Shown here in pieces: positions 18,337 through 28,570 of a DNA stretch of 64,000 bases. A program made the position numbers and the translations under genes. The notes beneath the pieces were generated by a model, which was not told where the DNA came from, ran no database searches, and saw only the letters and a program-made list of their open reading frames with translations. How positions within the stretch are numbered: the first letter of the stretch is position 1; every line of letters begins with the position of its first letter. This stretch comes from an uncultured Clostridia bacterium (GTDB lineage Bacteria > Bacillota > Clostridia > TANB77 > UBA1234). The stretch covers positions 39,066-103,065 of the forward strand of contig CAKPAA010000005.1 of assembly GCA_934132775.1 (NCBI GenBank), given 5' to 3'.

Positions 18337-19200
18337 TTACTTCAAATTATCAATTTCTTCTTTTGAAAGCCCTGTAAATTCTATAATTTGGTTAATATTA
18401 ATTCGTGCTTTTAACATCTTCAATGCCATTTCCTTTTTAGTAGCTTTAATGCCTCTTTTCTCTCCAATTCGTTCTCCTTCGCTTCTTTCATAGCTTCTTA
18501 AACTACTTATATCGTGCTCATACTTATCTTGCAAATATGCTTCTCTTTCTATTGCCTCATCTCCTGTTAAATACTCATATTCAGCCTCTGCTTCTCTTAT
18601 CATTGCATTCTTATCTTCTACCATATGTAACAACTCCTTTCTACTATAGTCTATGAAGACTAGCCATTGTGCCAGCTTATCGTTTATGTCTATATCTCCA
18701 TTTAAAAACTTAGGCAATTCTATAAAATGTAACTCTTGCTCATCTAATTTCTTTGTGCTATCTCCATCATACCTCATTCTCCACACCGTGTGATATTCTT
18801 TTATATCTTCAAAGCAATTAAAATTTGTTATCACAATTGCTATCGTTTTATGTAATAAATTATATGCCTCTCTAACTTTTAATTGTCTTACATATAGTTT
18901 ACTCAAGTAGTATGTCATTCTTTTTGTTATGTTATGATAATTGGTATTTTGCATTTCTATATTTATCTTTGTTCCATTTTCTAGCCTAGCACTTACATCT
19001 ATTGCACTTAACTTATTTCCAGACCTTTCTGGTAACAATATTTCTTTATCCATTTCTACAGAACTTATTTTTACTTTCAAAATACCTTCCAATAAATCTT
19101 TTAAAAATCTTTCATTTTTCCTTTGCCCAAACAACATCTTAAAAATAACATCATTGGTTGGAGGGTACAGTTCTTTAAAACTGCCTTTTTCTCTATTCAT
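18337..19200 (-). CDS. Rpn-family PD-(D/E)XK nuclease (transposase-like)
   Basis: This ~287-residue protein begins with the family signature FKELYPPTNDVIFKMLFGQ. It has the nuclease core ERSGNKLSAIDVSARLENGTKINIEMQNT, in which D and the ExQ are the catalytic D-ExK-type residues. Rpn proteins (PDDEXK_2, formerly called putative transposases) nick DNA and promote recombination. The C terminus is charged with a helical region (ERSEGERIGEKRGIKATKKEMALKML) typical of the family. The start is uncertain: ATGs at 19200 and 19212 both follow AAGGATAAGGA, and the frame continues to 19254. Confidence 0.85.
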   Translation of the reverse strand: MNREKGSFKELYPPTNDVIFKMLFGQRKNERFLKDLLEGILKVKISSVEMDKEILLPERSGNKLSAIDVSARLENGTKINIEMQNTNYHNITKRMTYYLSKLYVRQLKVREAYNLLHKTIAIVITNFNCFEDIKEYHTVWRMRYDGDSTKKLDEQELHFIELPKFLNGDIDINDKLAQWLVFIDYSRKELLHMVEDKNAMIREAEAEYEYLTGDEAIEREAYLQDKYEHDISSLRSYERSEGERIGEKRGIKATKKEMALKMLKARININQIIEFTGLSKEEIDNLK

Positions 19201-19880
19201 ATTATACAACATCCTTATCCTTTTGGCTAGCAAAATGTTACTTTTAATCAGCATTATAATATGAACTCAAAATAGTGAAACAAAGTTTATTGAATTAGGA
19301 TTGTATTGCTGTATTACTTAAATAAAGTCTATCTAAATTGCTTTGATATATTACTTATCGCATTTGAGATTTTTATATGCAAAATATTTTTAGACTATAA
19401 TTTTATTATTTTCTATTACACCATTTCAATTATCTTAGTATTTTATTTCTAAACATTTCAAATCATAAAATACCCTAGTAATCACTTTACTGCATTATAT
19501 TTTAAATTTTTATAGGAAAACCTGTGAAGAAATTCACAATTTTCGATACGATTACATTCGAATTTAATCTTTGAATTCATACTAGCATCAACTGAAACAA
19601 TTGTCAAAAACTTTCGGTCAACAACTTTCGACAAAAGTATCTTGCCATTGTTGAAATATAAATAATATATGAGTAAAAGTATAATTAAAATTTTACAAAA
19701 ATCTAATTATATTTTCTTTGCCTTTGATTTTTTCCTTTATCTTAAAAAGAGTTATGAAATTGAGAAAAATCAATCATAACTCTTTAATAGCTTATTTAAC
19801 AAAATTCAATTCAGTGATATTTTCATAGCACCAGTCTCTTATTTTTTCATTTCTATTATAAGTTAAATTATGCAGTCTAA
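19201..19880. other. Intergenic region
   Basis: About 680 AT-rich bases without a supported gene. The only clear element is the terminator at 19747-19785 for the pilin-like gene. Confidence 0.45.
19747..19785 (-). terminator. Terminator after the pilin-like variable protein gene
   Basis: Arms AAAGAGTTATGA and TCATAACTCTTT make a 12-bp perfect stem with minus-strand Ts. Confidence 0.85.
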
Positions 19881-21404
19881 TTATTTAATATTCCAAGCAG
19901 TTGAAGCAAAAGAACCATCAGTTGAAGTATTTGAAACATCTAATAAATTTGCCGATAATTGAATTACTGGACGAAGGCCATATGAGGGTGCAATCGTGTT
20001 GCCATCTGAACCTATGGAATGACGTGTATTAGCACTGATAATGTAAGCCGTGCGTAAGCCATAGTAGACATATGAGTCCTCTGAGTATAAACTAAGGCAC
20101 GACGAAGCGAGCCATACTCTATTAATTTCATCACCTTTTAGCATATCACCGATATTTGTATTAAAGCTATTCGGGTTATACCAATAATATGTTTTCGTTG
20201 TTAGTACTGGTTCGTCTTTTGACTTCAATTCAATATAATCTGTCTCGCTCGCCGACTGATGTGTTACCCCATTTTTATCGTCCCAATTGTAAAACCTTGG
20301 ATATTCTACTCCACCTGCTAAACTTGCAGTGTGCTTTTTAGCTGTGTATGTGTGTCCTCCTGCTACTACATCTTTCAAATCACTATCCGCCGTATCAGCT
20401 GGATACCAAGCCCATCTTGTTAGATTTGTTGATGGAATATAATCACAAGCCTTATTCAAATCTTCTATTGTCATACTTCTTGCTGTTATTCCCTTATCTG
20501 CATTTGAATATAACTTCTCACATAATCTATGCAATTCGTTTGCACCATATAAATATCCTGCTGCACCCTTAATAGTTACTTTGTTTACGTACCCATCTGT
20601 TGTTAGCATTACTTTTCCAGTTTCACTATCGATACTCAAAATTCTCCACTTTGCTGTTGCATCTGTTGATAATACTTGTTTAGTATAGCCTGTCTTAGTT
20701 GGGTCTGTCTCAAGATTCTGCACTGCTGTCGGTGCGTAATTAACATAGTCACCAACTTTTATTTTACTCGTTATTTCTTCAAACTCTTTCTTAGATAAAC
20801 CACCGTCTAATAGCTCTCTATTTTCAATTTTACTATTTCCATCTATTTGCAACTTAAAGGTCGTACCCGTAACTGTTATATCAAAATCTCCCGAACTAGA
20901 AACAAGTGCCCTATCTACAAACTCTTTATCTCTTATGTTATACGCACTTTCACTTGGGAATGGTGGCCAAATAAAAACCTTTCCATTCTTAGTTACAGCA
21001 TATTTAACATCAACATTAGTCTCACTTGGAGTATTCACTCTCATTACTGGTAACTTAATTCCAATATCTGCACTCTTATCAATTATTGTATAATCAGGTG
21101 TCCTGCTTTCTACCACAAAATCATCATCCGTCTTTCCCCCCTTAGCCACGTAATTAAAAACTTGTCCATCAGTAATTTGAGAACCTTTCGCAAGCACTGT
21201 GCCTTTAACTTCTATCATCTTCTCATTTATAGCTTGTTCAACTTCACTAATGTTAGACACAAACTTAGAATAATTCGCCTTACCAATAGTACTCGTAGAA
21301 CTATTAAACGCAATAGCTGCTAAAATAATTATAACAATAATCGTAATAACCAACGCAATAAGTGAAATGCCCCTTTCATTTCTTCTTAATTTCAAATCCC
21401 TCAT
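19881..21404 (-). CDS. Pilin-like surface protein with DGR-type C-terminal variable domain
   Basis: The 507-residue protein starts with MRDLKLRRNERGISLIALV, a type IV prepilin-like leader. It has a basic segment, a glycine cleavage site and then a ~20-residue hydrophobic helix; the usual glutamate at +5 is absent. A long extracytoplasmic domain follows. Its last ~75 residues (VWLASSCLSLYSEDSYVYYG through WNIK at the end) match the C terminus of the DGR target at 63.8-64.0 kb. They are codon-for-codon collinear with the DGR template repeat over 143 bp, with no gaps. A C-type-lectin or FGE-like fold is therefore likely. AAAGGGGATT precedes the ATG at 21404; an ATG six codons earlier is less well placed. 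Confidence 0.82.
   Translation of the reverse strand: MRDLKLRRNERGISLIALVITIIVIIILAAIAFNSSTSTIGKANYSKFVSNISEVEQAINEKMIEVKGTVLAKGSQITDGQVFNYVAKGGKTDDDFVVESRTPDYTIIDKSADIGIKLPVMRVNTPSETNVDVKYAVTKNGKVFIWPPFPSESAYNIRDKEFVDRALVSSSGDFDITVTGTTFKLQIDGNSKIENRELLDGGLSKKEFEEITSKIKVGDYVNYAPTAVQNLETDPTKTGYTKQVLSTDATAKWRILSIDSETGKVMLTTDGYVNKVTIKGAAGYLYGANELHRLCEKLYSNADKGITARSMTIEDLNKACDYIPSTNLTRWAWYPADTADSDLKDVVAGGHTYTAKKHTASLAGGVEYPRFYNWDDKNGVTHQSASETDYIELKSKDEPVLTTKTYYWYNPNSFNTNIGDMLKGDEINRVWLASSCLSLYSEDSYVYYGLRTAYIISANTRHSIGSDGNTIAPSYGLRPVIQLSANLLDVSNTSTDGSFASTAWNIK
19971..20113 (-). repeat. Paralogous variable-repeat-like segment (VR2)
   Basis: The segment equals the length of the template repeat segment 62361-62503 and is about 64% identical by hand count, including a shared stretch at TAAGCCGTGCGTAAGCCATA. 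Many differences fall at non-adenine positions, so it is not a direct product of this template. Codons at the template's Asn columns are AGT, TAC, GAC, TAT and TAC, all reachable from AAY by adenine mutagenesis. That is consistent with diversification from another template elsewhere. Confidence 0.6.
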
Positions 21405-22217
21405 TTTGAAATCCCCTTTCATATGTATTTGTCAAAAAAACTATCATAAGTAAATTCTTTGCTTATATTATAATTGTTCCCATAAATGCTTGTATTAAAC
21501 ATAGCGAATTATAATACGATATTCATCAATTTAAATTTTATCAATTCTTTTAATCATTGTAAATATATTTCGAACCTAAATTTAGTCACTAACTCCTTTT
21601 ACTACTCTAATACATCTAAATAGTCTTAAATTAGCTCACTTCTAAATCATTGCAACTCTCTCAAACAAAACTCACTTAAACCTAGCCACTATGTTCAAAG
21701 GAGTAAAAGTACATAGAATAAATTTTTTCGGCTCGGTTGGGTAGGTAGGAGAAAAAATTTTTCTATTACTTTTACGACGCTACTATACCAAGTAAGCTTA
21801 AACTGCTACTTTTTACAATTAAACCACATACTAAATCTACGAAAATATAAATATAATTTCAAGTCGCCAAAAAGACTAACCAAAACTTAGCCACTTATTC
21901 AAGCCCTATACAAAGCTCAAACAAGCAACAAAGTTTCAGTTAGTCTCCTAACTATCCTCAACATAATTTATAAAATTCAAAGCAAAATAGCAAACACTTG
22001 TAACTCTTCCAGCACCAACATTAGCCACACCCAAAGCAACCTCATCAGGAAAGTGCCATCACATTTCTTTTATTTAAAAATTGGCTTGTGTGTGTGTGTG
22101 TACAGCCCCAACGGTTTCAAGTGTCTTGTTCATTTTATTCTCTCTCCTTTTTCATTTGATTTTATGCTTTTATTTTACCATATTCAAACACATTTTCAAG
22201 CACTTTTTCTAAAAACA
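21405..22217. other. Long intergenic region upstream of the pilin-like gene
   Basis: No gene is supported. It contains the hairpin with a G-rich loop at 21703-21775 and a (TG)7 microsatellite at 22087-22100. The promoter of the pilin-like gene must be here, but no strong consensus pair was identified. Confidence 0.45.
21703..21775. repeat. Long hairpin with G-rich loop
   Basis: Arms 21703-21728 and 21752-21775 pair over about 24 bp, with a C-A-type interruption and one extra T. The 23-nt loop contains GGTTGGGTAGGTAGG (21735-21749), four G-tracts that could form a two-tier quadruplex on the plus strand. It lies about 300 bp upstream of the pilin-like gene start. Confidence 0.6.
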
Positions 22218-22282
22218 AAAGTAGCCTTTGGGGTAAAACCAACTAATCAATAAATTGGCTTTACCTTTCCCAAGGCTACTTT
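22218..22282 (-). terminator. Terminator after the 1826-aa protein gene
   Basis: Arms beginning AAAGTAGCCTTTGGGGTAAA and ending CCCAAGGCTACTTT form a long imperfect stem. TTTTGTTTTT follows on the minus strand. Confidence 0.85.
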
Positions 22283-22312
22283 AATATAAATTATTTAACT
22301 ATACTTTCTCAA

Positions 22313-25300
22313 TTAGTGCGTGCCTTCTGTCTCGTAGTCATCATTTGCTCTTAGTGAAACTTCATATATTGCCATAGCGGCGCCTTCTTTTATGTTTGGA
22401 ATTGTAGCTTTATTTCCATTTGGCAAGTTTATTGTATAGCTGTTATACTCTGTGCCCTCTTTCTCCCATCTTGACTCTTCATTTGGCTTTGAATAGCTTA
22501 AATAATTAGTGCCCTCACTATTAGTAATTATAGTATCGAATGTAACTATTATATATCCATCTTTTAATAGATTATTTTCGTTTTTTAACACATCGTTTTT
22601 ATCTTTATTCTTTCCTAGCAATGCTCTTGTGCTTGCTGGTAAGTAAAACTCACCATACCAATGTCCACTGCTGTTTCTAACATCTTTTTCGCTTTCTACT
22701 AATTCAGATTTTTTTGCATCTACCATAAACGTAGTCGTATTACCCTTGTAGCCATATAAGTTTGCACACTCTAAAATATTATTTCTTGGCAATTTTGCAT
22801 CTACTGATTTTAAATCAAGTCCGTTAAATATACTTCCTATCGTGGTTTGTGCTGTATAATTTTTGTCTATATTATTTATCTTTCCATACATCAATTCATA
22901 ATTAAATCTAGTGTTGTTTACGTTTCCATGTGTGTTTGACATTATCATTTTTATGTCTAAATCATTGTCTACATTTAGTTTTATATATTTATTGGTTACT
23001 GTGTTGTAGAATAATGAAATATCATTTGTTGCATTTCCACCATTTTTAGATACATAATAGAAATTTGGTTTTATTATTACTTCATCGCTTGCTGTTCCTT
23101 TTGTTTTTAAATCGAAATAAAATCTATAACCCAATTTTAATCCCATATTGTATCCTGAAAAATAATTTTGATTATATTGACCTATTGGTAAATATAAATT
23201 CTTTTCTGTTTCTTCTTGATTAGCTAGTTTTAATGTTGTTTTTAAATTGCCCATCCAGCCTACGTCGTCAGAATCTCTTATTTCTAAGTCATATAATACA
23301 CCCGCAATATATACTTTAAAATCTTTCTGTAATACATATACATCTTTATTGTTTGATACTTCCTTAGATATAAAGTCTCCCTCTTCAATATCGGCTTTTA
23401 CGTTATAATCTGTTGGTGTATTCGCCGCTACTATTCTAACTGAAACGTCTCCATAGTTTTTGTCTTTTACCCACGTTGGAATTATGAAATTATATTTTTC
23501 TATATTAAGTCCTGTTCTCTTATCAAGTTCTCCTAAATTGAACCATGTATTTGCAACTATTAGTTTTTTATCTCTTACTGTTGTACCATCGCTTTCAAAT
23601 TTGATTGCGTATACATCAAATGAGAACTTAACTAATTTCATCTTTGCAAATGTTGCAAGTCTTAGTCCTTTTTCTTCGTATTTCTCTTCATCATATAGCT
23701 TGTTGCCACCATAGTTATATGCCTTATCCCCATAGCCGTTTAGTGGATTTCCGCTTTTATTAATTGCATAGTAATGCATTCCACCGTGTGGTATTAAAAT
23801 TGAAAATACGCTATCTAGTGTTAGTACATTTTCAATTGTTTCATCTATCAATTGATTATCATCTTTGTTTTCGTTTGTTTTTGGTATTAGCTCTGTGTAA
23901 TTAACAATTGGTGTGTGTATGCTAATTGAATTCATTTTAATTTGACTTGGTAAATATTCTTTTACTCTGTTTTCATCTCCACTAATTTCTTCTATAAAGT
24001 AGTTTTTAATGCTTTGATGTATAACGTATGTTACTGTTAATTTTGTTGATGGATAAACTTTGTTTTCTGCTTTTGTGTATGTATATACATTTCTATCATT
24101 GAATAACACACTTCCATTTACTAACGGTGCTATTGAATCTTTGTAATAATATCCTGCATCGGCTAATTCAATAACATCTGCAAGTCTTGATGCAGACATA
24201 TACAAGTTAATTCCATCTAAGTATGTAACTCTCTTGCCTTCTGCTGTTACTGTTAAATAATCTCCATTTACAACCGAATTTTCTCTTATTATATTATCTA
24301 TTACCAAATGATTCTTTTCGTAGCTACTAACAATTGCATTCATATTAGGTTTTTCGTAGTCGATACCATCTAATAAAATTTCTAGATAATATGTATCTCC
24401 ATCTTTTATAAGTGTACATTGTTCAGAACTATTTACTGTTAGTTTTCCACCCGGTATATAAGATATGAAAGGTGTATTTTCTCCATAGTTTGCTTCGATT
24501 TTTACTTTGCCATTTTCTTTATAATGCTTTGTATCCATTACTGATTCATTATCTATAACGGCATTATCTAGTATAAATAAATTTGCATTTGCTCCACCAT
24601 AATACTTATAATCTAAATCGTATATCAAAGGTATTGTTGCATATGCTGTTTCTATATTTGAAGTAATTCCACTCTCGTTGTTATTGTTATTCGCATAGTA
24701 TTTTTTCTTTAATATTACATTTACATTTTGCTTTTTATTTAAAACAGAAAGTACGTTTTCAATTATATAACTGTCTGTTACAACATTTGCATACAAGTCC
24801 TCATCAGTTGGCATTGCATCGTCAACGTTATATTCTTCATTGCCTTTATCATTTGAACGAATTATTGCAAGCGGATTATCATATATATCTGGCATCTCTG
24901 GTCTTGTAACTTTCTTTCTGTATATAAATATTAGTTCTCTATCATTTCCATTATCTATAACTTTTACATTCTTTAATCCTTTAATGTCGTTATGAGTTGT
25001 ATCATCTAAAACATACTTAATAAGTTCATATCCATCTATTTCAGTAACTGGTATTGTAGCTGTGTTCTTTCCATTTTCCTTATCTAATATTTTATAAACC
25101 TCTGATGGCATTAAAGTGTTTCCCTCTTCATCAATATACGAAACATTAACTATATTTGCGCCTTGATAGTATTTAAACTCTATATACAAATCTGACCAAA
25201 CTTTATTCATTATCGTCATAAGCTCTTCTGTGTTTAGTATATACGCATTAGCAAATGATGAAAAGTCAGAAGCCATTTCTAATTTATTCTTTGGAACACT

Positions 25301-27793
25301 ACTTGGCACAAAGGTGTTATTCCCAGCGATTACTTTGTATAATGTTTTTGTGCCCTTATTCAAGTCTTTCGTATATATCCAAGCTTGTACAAGTGAGAAA
25401 TCCGAAGCATCATATTTGAAATGTTTAGTTCCGCCACTTGCTAAATTTACATTCATTTCGTTGTATCCATTTTCTCTTGGCTTAGTAGTATCTAGTGATT
25501 TAACAAGCATATTATCGCCAATTAGTTTAATTGTGTAATGTAAATTTTCTCCGTTTAAGTCTGTCATTATTTTACCTGTGTTATAATTTATATTTTTGAT
25601 TTCAACTTCTGGATATAGATAATGAAACACAACTATTTTATCATTTCCATATCCGATATTTTCTTTTCTTACTATCGTAGCTCCGTTAATGTCACTCGAA
25701 GAATTTATAGCAGTTAAGAATGTTGCGTACCTTTTATCATTTCCTTTTGAGTTCATTATACTTGTTGTATTAACATCAAACGTTTGTTTGGCTATTATAT
25801 TATTATCTGAAATAGAGTCTTTATATATCGTGTAACCAGTCAATATATAGCCAGGCCAGAAGTTTTTATTAAGTGATGGAAAACTCTTTGGTGCAAAGTC
25901 TGACTTGCTTGTATCATAATTTGTAACACTTGGTATCTTTATATCACTTATATTTTTATTTGTATCTATAATTTTCGTGCCAACAACGTGATTAACTGTT
26001 TTTACATATACAGGTTCATAATAAAATACAATACTTATTCCGAAACCACTGTATGAAAACGATGAATTTACACTAACCGTCGAATTAGTTGTTACTGTCA
26101 TTTCAGCCGGATTATTATATATGCTATAATTACCTCCGTATCCATTGCCATACTTAACTAAATATCCTTTATATCTGTACCCTGCTATTTGAGTCCATTC
26201 CATCTCGGCACTAACGTTACTTGTTACGGTATGTGCAGATGTGCCGGAATAAACTACTTTACTTATTATGCTATCAACAGGAGTTGCCATTCTTCCATCT
26301 TTATTTAATATAACATTTCCATTTGTGTCTCTATATGCAATACCTATATATGCTTTTATATTACTTGGCTCGTCACGTCCAACCTTGCTACCACCACCTC
26401 TATTAAACAACGTTGAAAATAGCATATTAGTAAAACCACCAGATGAATAATTTAAAAGATTAAATTGTATTCCATATGTTAAAACAGGTGACATTAGTAT
26501 TTCATATTTTCCACTAGAAAGATCTGCAAAATATATAGTAAATTTTCTGTTAGAAGCATTATACATACTACCAGAAAAGCTTTGTCTTAATGTATAAGTC
26601 TCTCCTGCAAGCCACGTACTTTTTATTGTTGAATCTTTGCTAAACCAGTCCATAAGTGGAGAATCAATTGCACCTACCGCAAAGTCTCCTAATTGTGATA
26701 TTACATTTGAAACTTGAGAAACATCTATAAAGTTCAAATTAGAATCTTGTTTTACTTGTTGATGTAAATCTTTTATGATTTCTTCTTTTGCAGAATCATT
26801 ATATCCACCTAGTGCTCCAACTTCTGACATCTTATTGGTGATATAGTTAAGTGTATTACTATCTATGTATCCAATTTTCTCAGTTATCTTTTCTAGCTCT
26901 TTGCCTATTAACTTAGAATAGTGCGCATAATAGTTACCATTGGTATACCTTCTAACTCTTAAAAACATCTCATCTATTTTTAGCAATTGTCCACTTTCGT
27001 TTATAGGCATAAAATTACAAATTATATCCTCATCATTCGTCATTGTAACTTCTCTCATTGGATGAGGATTGCCAACCATTGTGTATTCTTCCTTTTTGGG
27101 AAGATTAGGCAATTTTGAATTACTTGAATAAGTTAATGTCAAATACTCACCACAAACTACACAAGGTGCAACATTACCGGCTGCTCTTATAGTATCAATA
27201 TTAAAATAATGTCTGCCTTGTGTTGCATCGTCTTTTTTGCTGTGTACATACGAACAAGATGAACACGTGTGCGCAGATGTGCTGCCACCAGACCAGTTAT
27301 GCGTTTCAACACCTGTGTATGTTCCACAGGCATTACAAACCATTTTGTGATATTTGTCTAAATCTTCTTTTGATGAATATCTAGTACCCAAAACAACATC
27401 ACCAGCATTAAGCATTCTAGGCGAACTGTTGTGACCTTGCAAAGTCTCATAACCGCAACTGCATCTTGCTTTGTGCTGAGTATCACTATATCTAGAATAT
27501 GAATTAAAGTAGTGTTCACTTACGCCAAGTCTTCTGCCACACCAACAATATGAAACGTGATATGTACTGCTTCCATAATTAACAACTCTACCCTCTGAAT
27601 GTCTTTCTCTGCCATCACATTTGCCACACTTTGAGCAATAAGAGTAGTGATAAGTCGCAGGCGAACCGGTGCTATATACTCTATGTGTACATTTCTTTTT
27701 GGTAGTCGTTGTTTTGGCTGCATAAACCTGCAAACCTCCAAGTGAAAGAATAAGTATTAAAATAGTAATTACATAACAAACTTTCTTAGACAT
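22313..27793 (-). CDS. Giant secreted surface protein with cysteine-rich N terminus (1826 aa)
   Basis: A signal peptide (about residues 1-26, ending QVYA) opens the protein. Residues ~35-230 hold repeated CxxC or CxC pairs spaced with histidines (CSKCGKC, CWCG, CSCG, CNACG, CSSC, CVVCG), a pattern like tandem zinc-ribbon or disulfide-rich modules. The remainder is large beta-rich, Asn- and Tyr-rich sequence. One part (VNVSYIDEEGNTLM to DRELIFIYRKK, about residues 905-980) resembles a MucBP-type repeat. No LPXTG, membrane anchor or SLH domain is seen at the C terminus, which ends NDDYETEGTH. The gene starts 11 bases after the SLH-protein gene, so the two are probably one operon. An adhesin or surface-layer-associated role is inference. 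Confidence 0.8.
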   Translation of the reverse strand: MSKKVCYVITILILILSLGGLQVYAAKTTTTKKKCTHRVYSTGSPATYHYSYCSKCGKCDGRERHSEGRVVNYGSSTYHVSYCWCGRRLGVSEHYFNSYSRYSDTQHKARCSCGYETLQGHNSSPRMLNAGDVVLGTRYSSKEDLDKYHKMVCNACGTYTGVETHNWSGGSTSAHTCSSCSYVHSKKDDATQGRHYFNIDTIRAAGNVAPCVVCGEYLTLTYSSNSKLPNLPKKEEYTMVGNPHPMREVTMTNDEDIICNFMPINESGQLLKIDEMFLRVRRYTNGNYYAHYSKLIGKELEKITEKIGYIDSNTLNYITNKMSEVGALGGYNDSAKEEIIKDLHQQVKQDSNLNFIDVSQVSNVISQLGDFAVGAIDSPLMDWFSKDSTIKSTWLAGETYTLRQSFSGSMYNASNRKFTIYFADLSSGKYEILMSPVLTYGIQFNLLNYSSGGFTNMLFSTLFNRGGGSKVGRDEPSNIKAYIGIAYRDTNGNVILNKDGRMATPVDSIISKVVYSGTSAHTVTSNVSAEMEWTQIAGYRYKGYLVKYGNGYGGNYSIYNNPAEMTVTTNSTVSVNSSFSYSGFGISIVFYYEPVYVKTVNHVVGTKIIDTNKNISDIKIPSVTNYDTSKSDFAPKSFPSLNKNFWPGYILTGYTIYKDSISDNNIIAKQTFDVNTTSIMNSKGNDKRYATFLTAINSSSDINGATIVRKENIGYGNDKIVVFHYLYPEVEIKNINYNTGKIMTDLNGENLHYTIKLIGDNMLVKSLDTTKPRENGYNEMNVNLASGGTKHFKYDASDFSLVQAWIYTKDLNKGTKTLYKVIAGNNTFVPSSVPKNKLEMASDFSSFANAYILNTEELMTIMNKVWSDLYIEFKYYQGANIVNVSYIDEEGNTLMPSEVYKILDKENGKNTATIPVTEIDGYELIKYVLDDTTHNDIKGLKNVKVIDNGNDRELIFIYRKKVTRPEMPDIYDNPLAIIRSNDKGNEEYNVDDAMPTDEDLYANVVTDSYIIENVLSVLNKKQNVNVILKKKYYANNNNNESGITSNIETAYATIPLIYDLDYKYYGGANANLFILDNAVIDNESVMDTKHYKENGKVKIEANYGENTPFISYIPGGKLTVNSSEQCTLIKDGDTYYLEILLDGIDYEKPNMNAIVSSYEKNHLVIDNIIRENSVVNGDYLTVTAEGKRVTYLDGINLYMSASRLADVIELADAGYYYKDSIAPLVNGSVLFNDRNVYTYTKAENKVYPSTKLTVTYVIHQSIKNYFIEEISGDENRVKEYLPSQIKMNSISIHTPIVNYTELIPKTNENKDDNQLIDETIENVLTLDSVFSILIPHGGMHYYAINKSGNPLNGYGDKAYNYGGNKLYDEEKYEEKGLRLATFAKMKLVKFSFDVYAIKFESDGTTVRDKKLIVANTWFNLGELDKRTGLNIEKYNFIIPTWVKDKNYGDVSVRIVAANTPTDYNVKADIEEGDFISKEVSNNKDVYVLQKDFKVYIAGVLYDLEIRDSDDVGWMGNLKTTLKLANQEETEKNLYLPIGQYNQNYFSGYNMGLKLGYRFYFDLKTKGTASDEVIIKPNFYYVSKNGGNATNDISLFYNTVTNKYIKLNVDNDLDIKMIMSNTHGNVNNTRFNYELMYGKINNIDKNYTAQTTIGSIFNGLDLKSVDAKLPRNNILECANLYGYKGNTTTFMVDAKKSELVESEKDVRNSSGHWYGEFYLPASTRALLGKNKDKNDVLKNENNLLKDGYIIVTFDTIITNSEGTNYLSYSKPNEESRWEKEGTEYNSYTINLPNGNKATIPNIKEGAAMAIYEVSLRANDDYETEGTH

Positions 27794-27804
27794 TCAATCA
27801 CCTC

Positions 27805-28398
27805 CTATTTGCTAAAACGATAAATCATTGTTGCAGCCTCTGCTCTTGTCATATTGTTATATGGCTTAAATGTATTATCTGAATAACCTGTTATAAGCTT
27901 CTTGCTACAACTATGTTTTAAATAAAGCAAATCTTCATTGCTTAGTGAAATTACATCTTTAAATTTAACTTTATCGTTAGTTGCCAAACTGTTTCCTTTC
28001 ATTAAAATATCCGCTCTTGAAATAATTCTTACCATCTCAATCCTTGTAATCGGCTTATCTATATTAGACATATTTATACTGCCAGACGTCACAACACCAT
28101 ATCTTTCAGCAATCCATACATATGGACCTGCCCAGTGATTTAAATTCGATTCGGCATCGTTTATGTCTATCCAGTCTGGGAGTGCAGCCATAACAACAAG
28201 TTTAATAAACTCCGCATTTGTTATAGTTCCACTAGGCTTAAACGTCCTATCATTATAACCGTTGATAACATTCTTACTCGTCAAATACATAATGTACTCA
28301 TAAGCCCAGTGATTTGAAGACAAATCCTTAAAAGACACCGCATAAACTGTACTAAACATCATCACGGCAATTACTAAAATAGAAATCATACGTTTCAT
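27805..28398 (-). CDS. SLH-domain cell-surface protein
   Basis: The 197-residue protein has a signal peptide (about 1-20, ending VYA) followed by three S-layer homology repeats. These are FKDLSSNHWAYEYIMYLTSK...GYNDRTFKPSGTITNAEF, a divergent middle repeat (NHWAGPYVWIAERYGVV), and FKDVISLSNEDLLYLKHSC...GYSDNTFKPYNNMTRAEAA. SLH triplets bind pyruvylated secondary cell-wall polymer. It has essentially no other domain, so it may act as an anchor or partner for the giant protein encoded immediately downstream. Confidence 0.92.
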   Translation of the reverse strand: MKRMISILVIAVMMFSTVYAVSFKDLSSNHWAYEYIMYLTSKNVINGYNDRTFKPSGTITNAEFIKLVVMAALPDWIDINDAESNLNHWAGPYVWIAERYGVVTSGSINMSNIDKPITRIEMVRIISRADILMKGNSLATNDKVKFKDVISLSNEDLLYLKHSCSKKLITGYSDNTFKPYNNMTRAEAATMIYRFSK

Positions 28399-28570
28399 AA
28401 TATCACCACCATATTAACTATTAAGGTAAGTTTAACATCAAAAAAAGCAAGTTACCATAACTGAATATTATTTGTAACCTATTTGAAAACTTAACTTAAC
28501 AATTCTGTAATATTTAATTACTTTTGCATATTTAAACTTTTTGTACATATTTATGTATCGGGTGATATGT

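Noticed and set aside
19971..20113. The pilin-like gene segment as a direct variable repeat of the TR at 62.4 kb
   Set aside because: About a third of positions differ and many are not template adenines, so it is a paralogue, not a product of this template.
22087..22100. (TG)7 tract as a phase-variation switch
   Set aside because: It lies in no supported gene and at no recognised promoter; probably a chance microsatellite.
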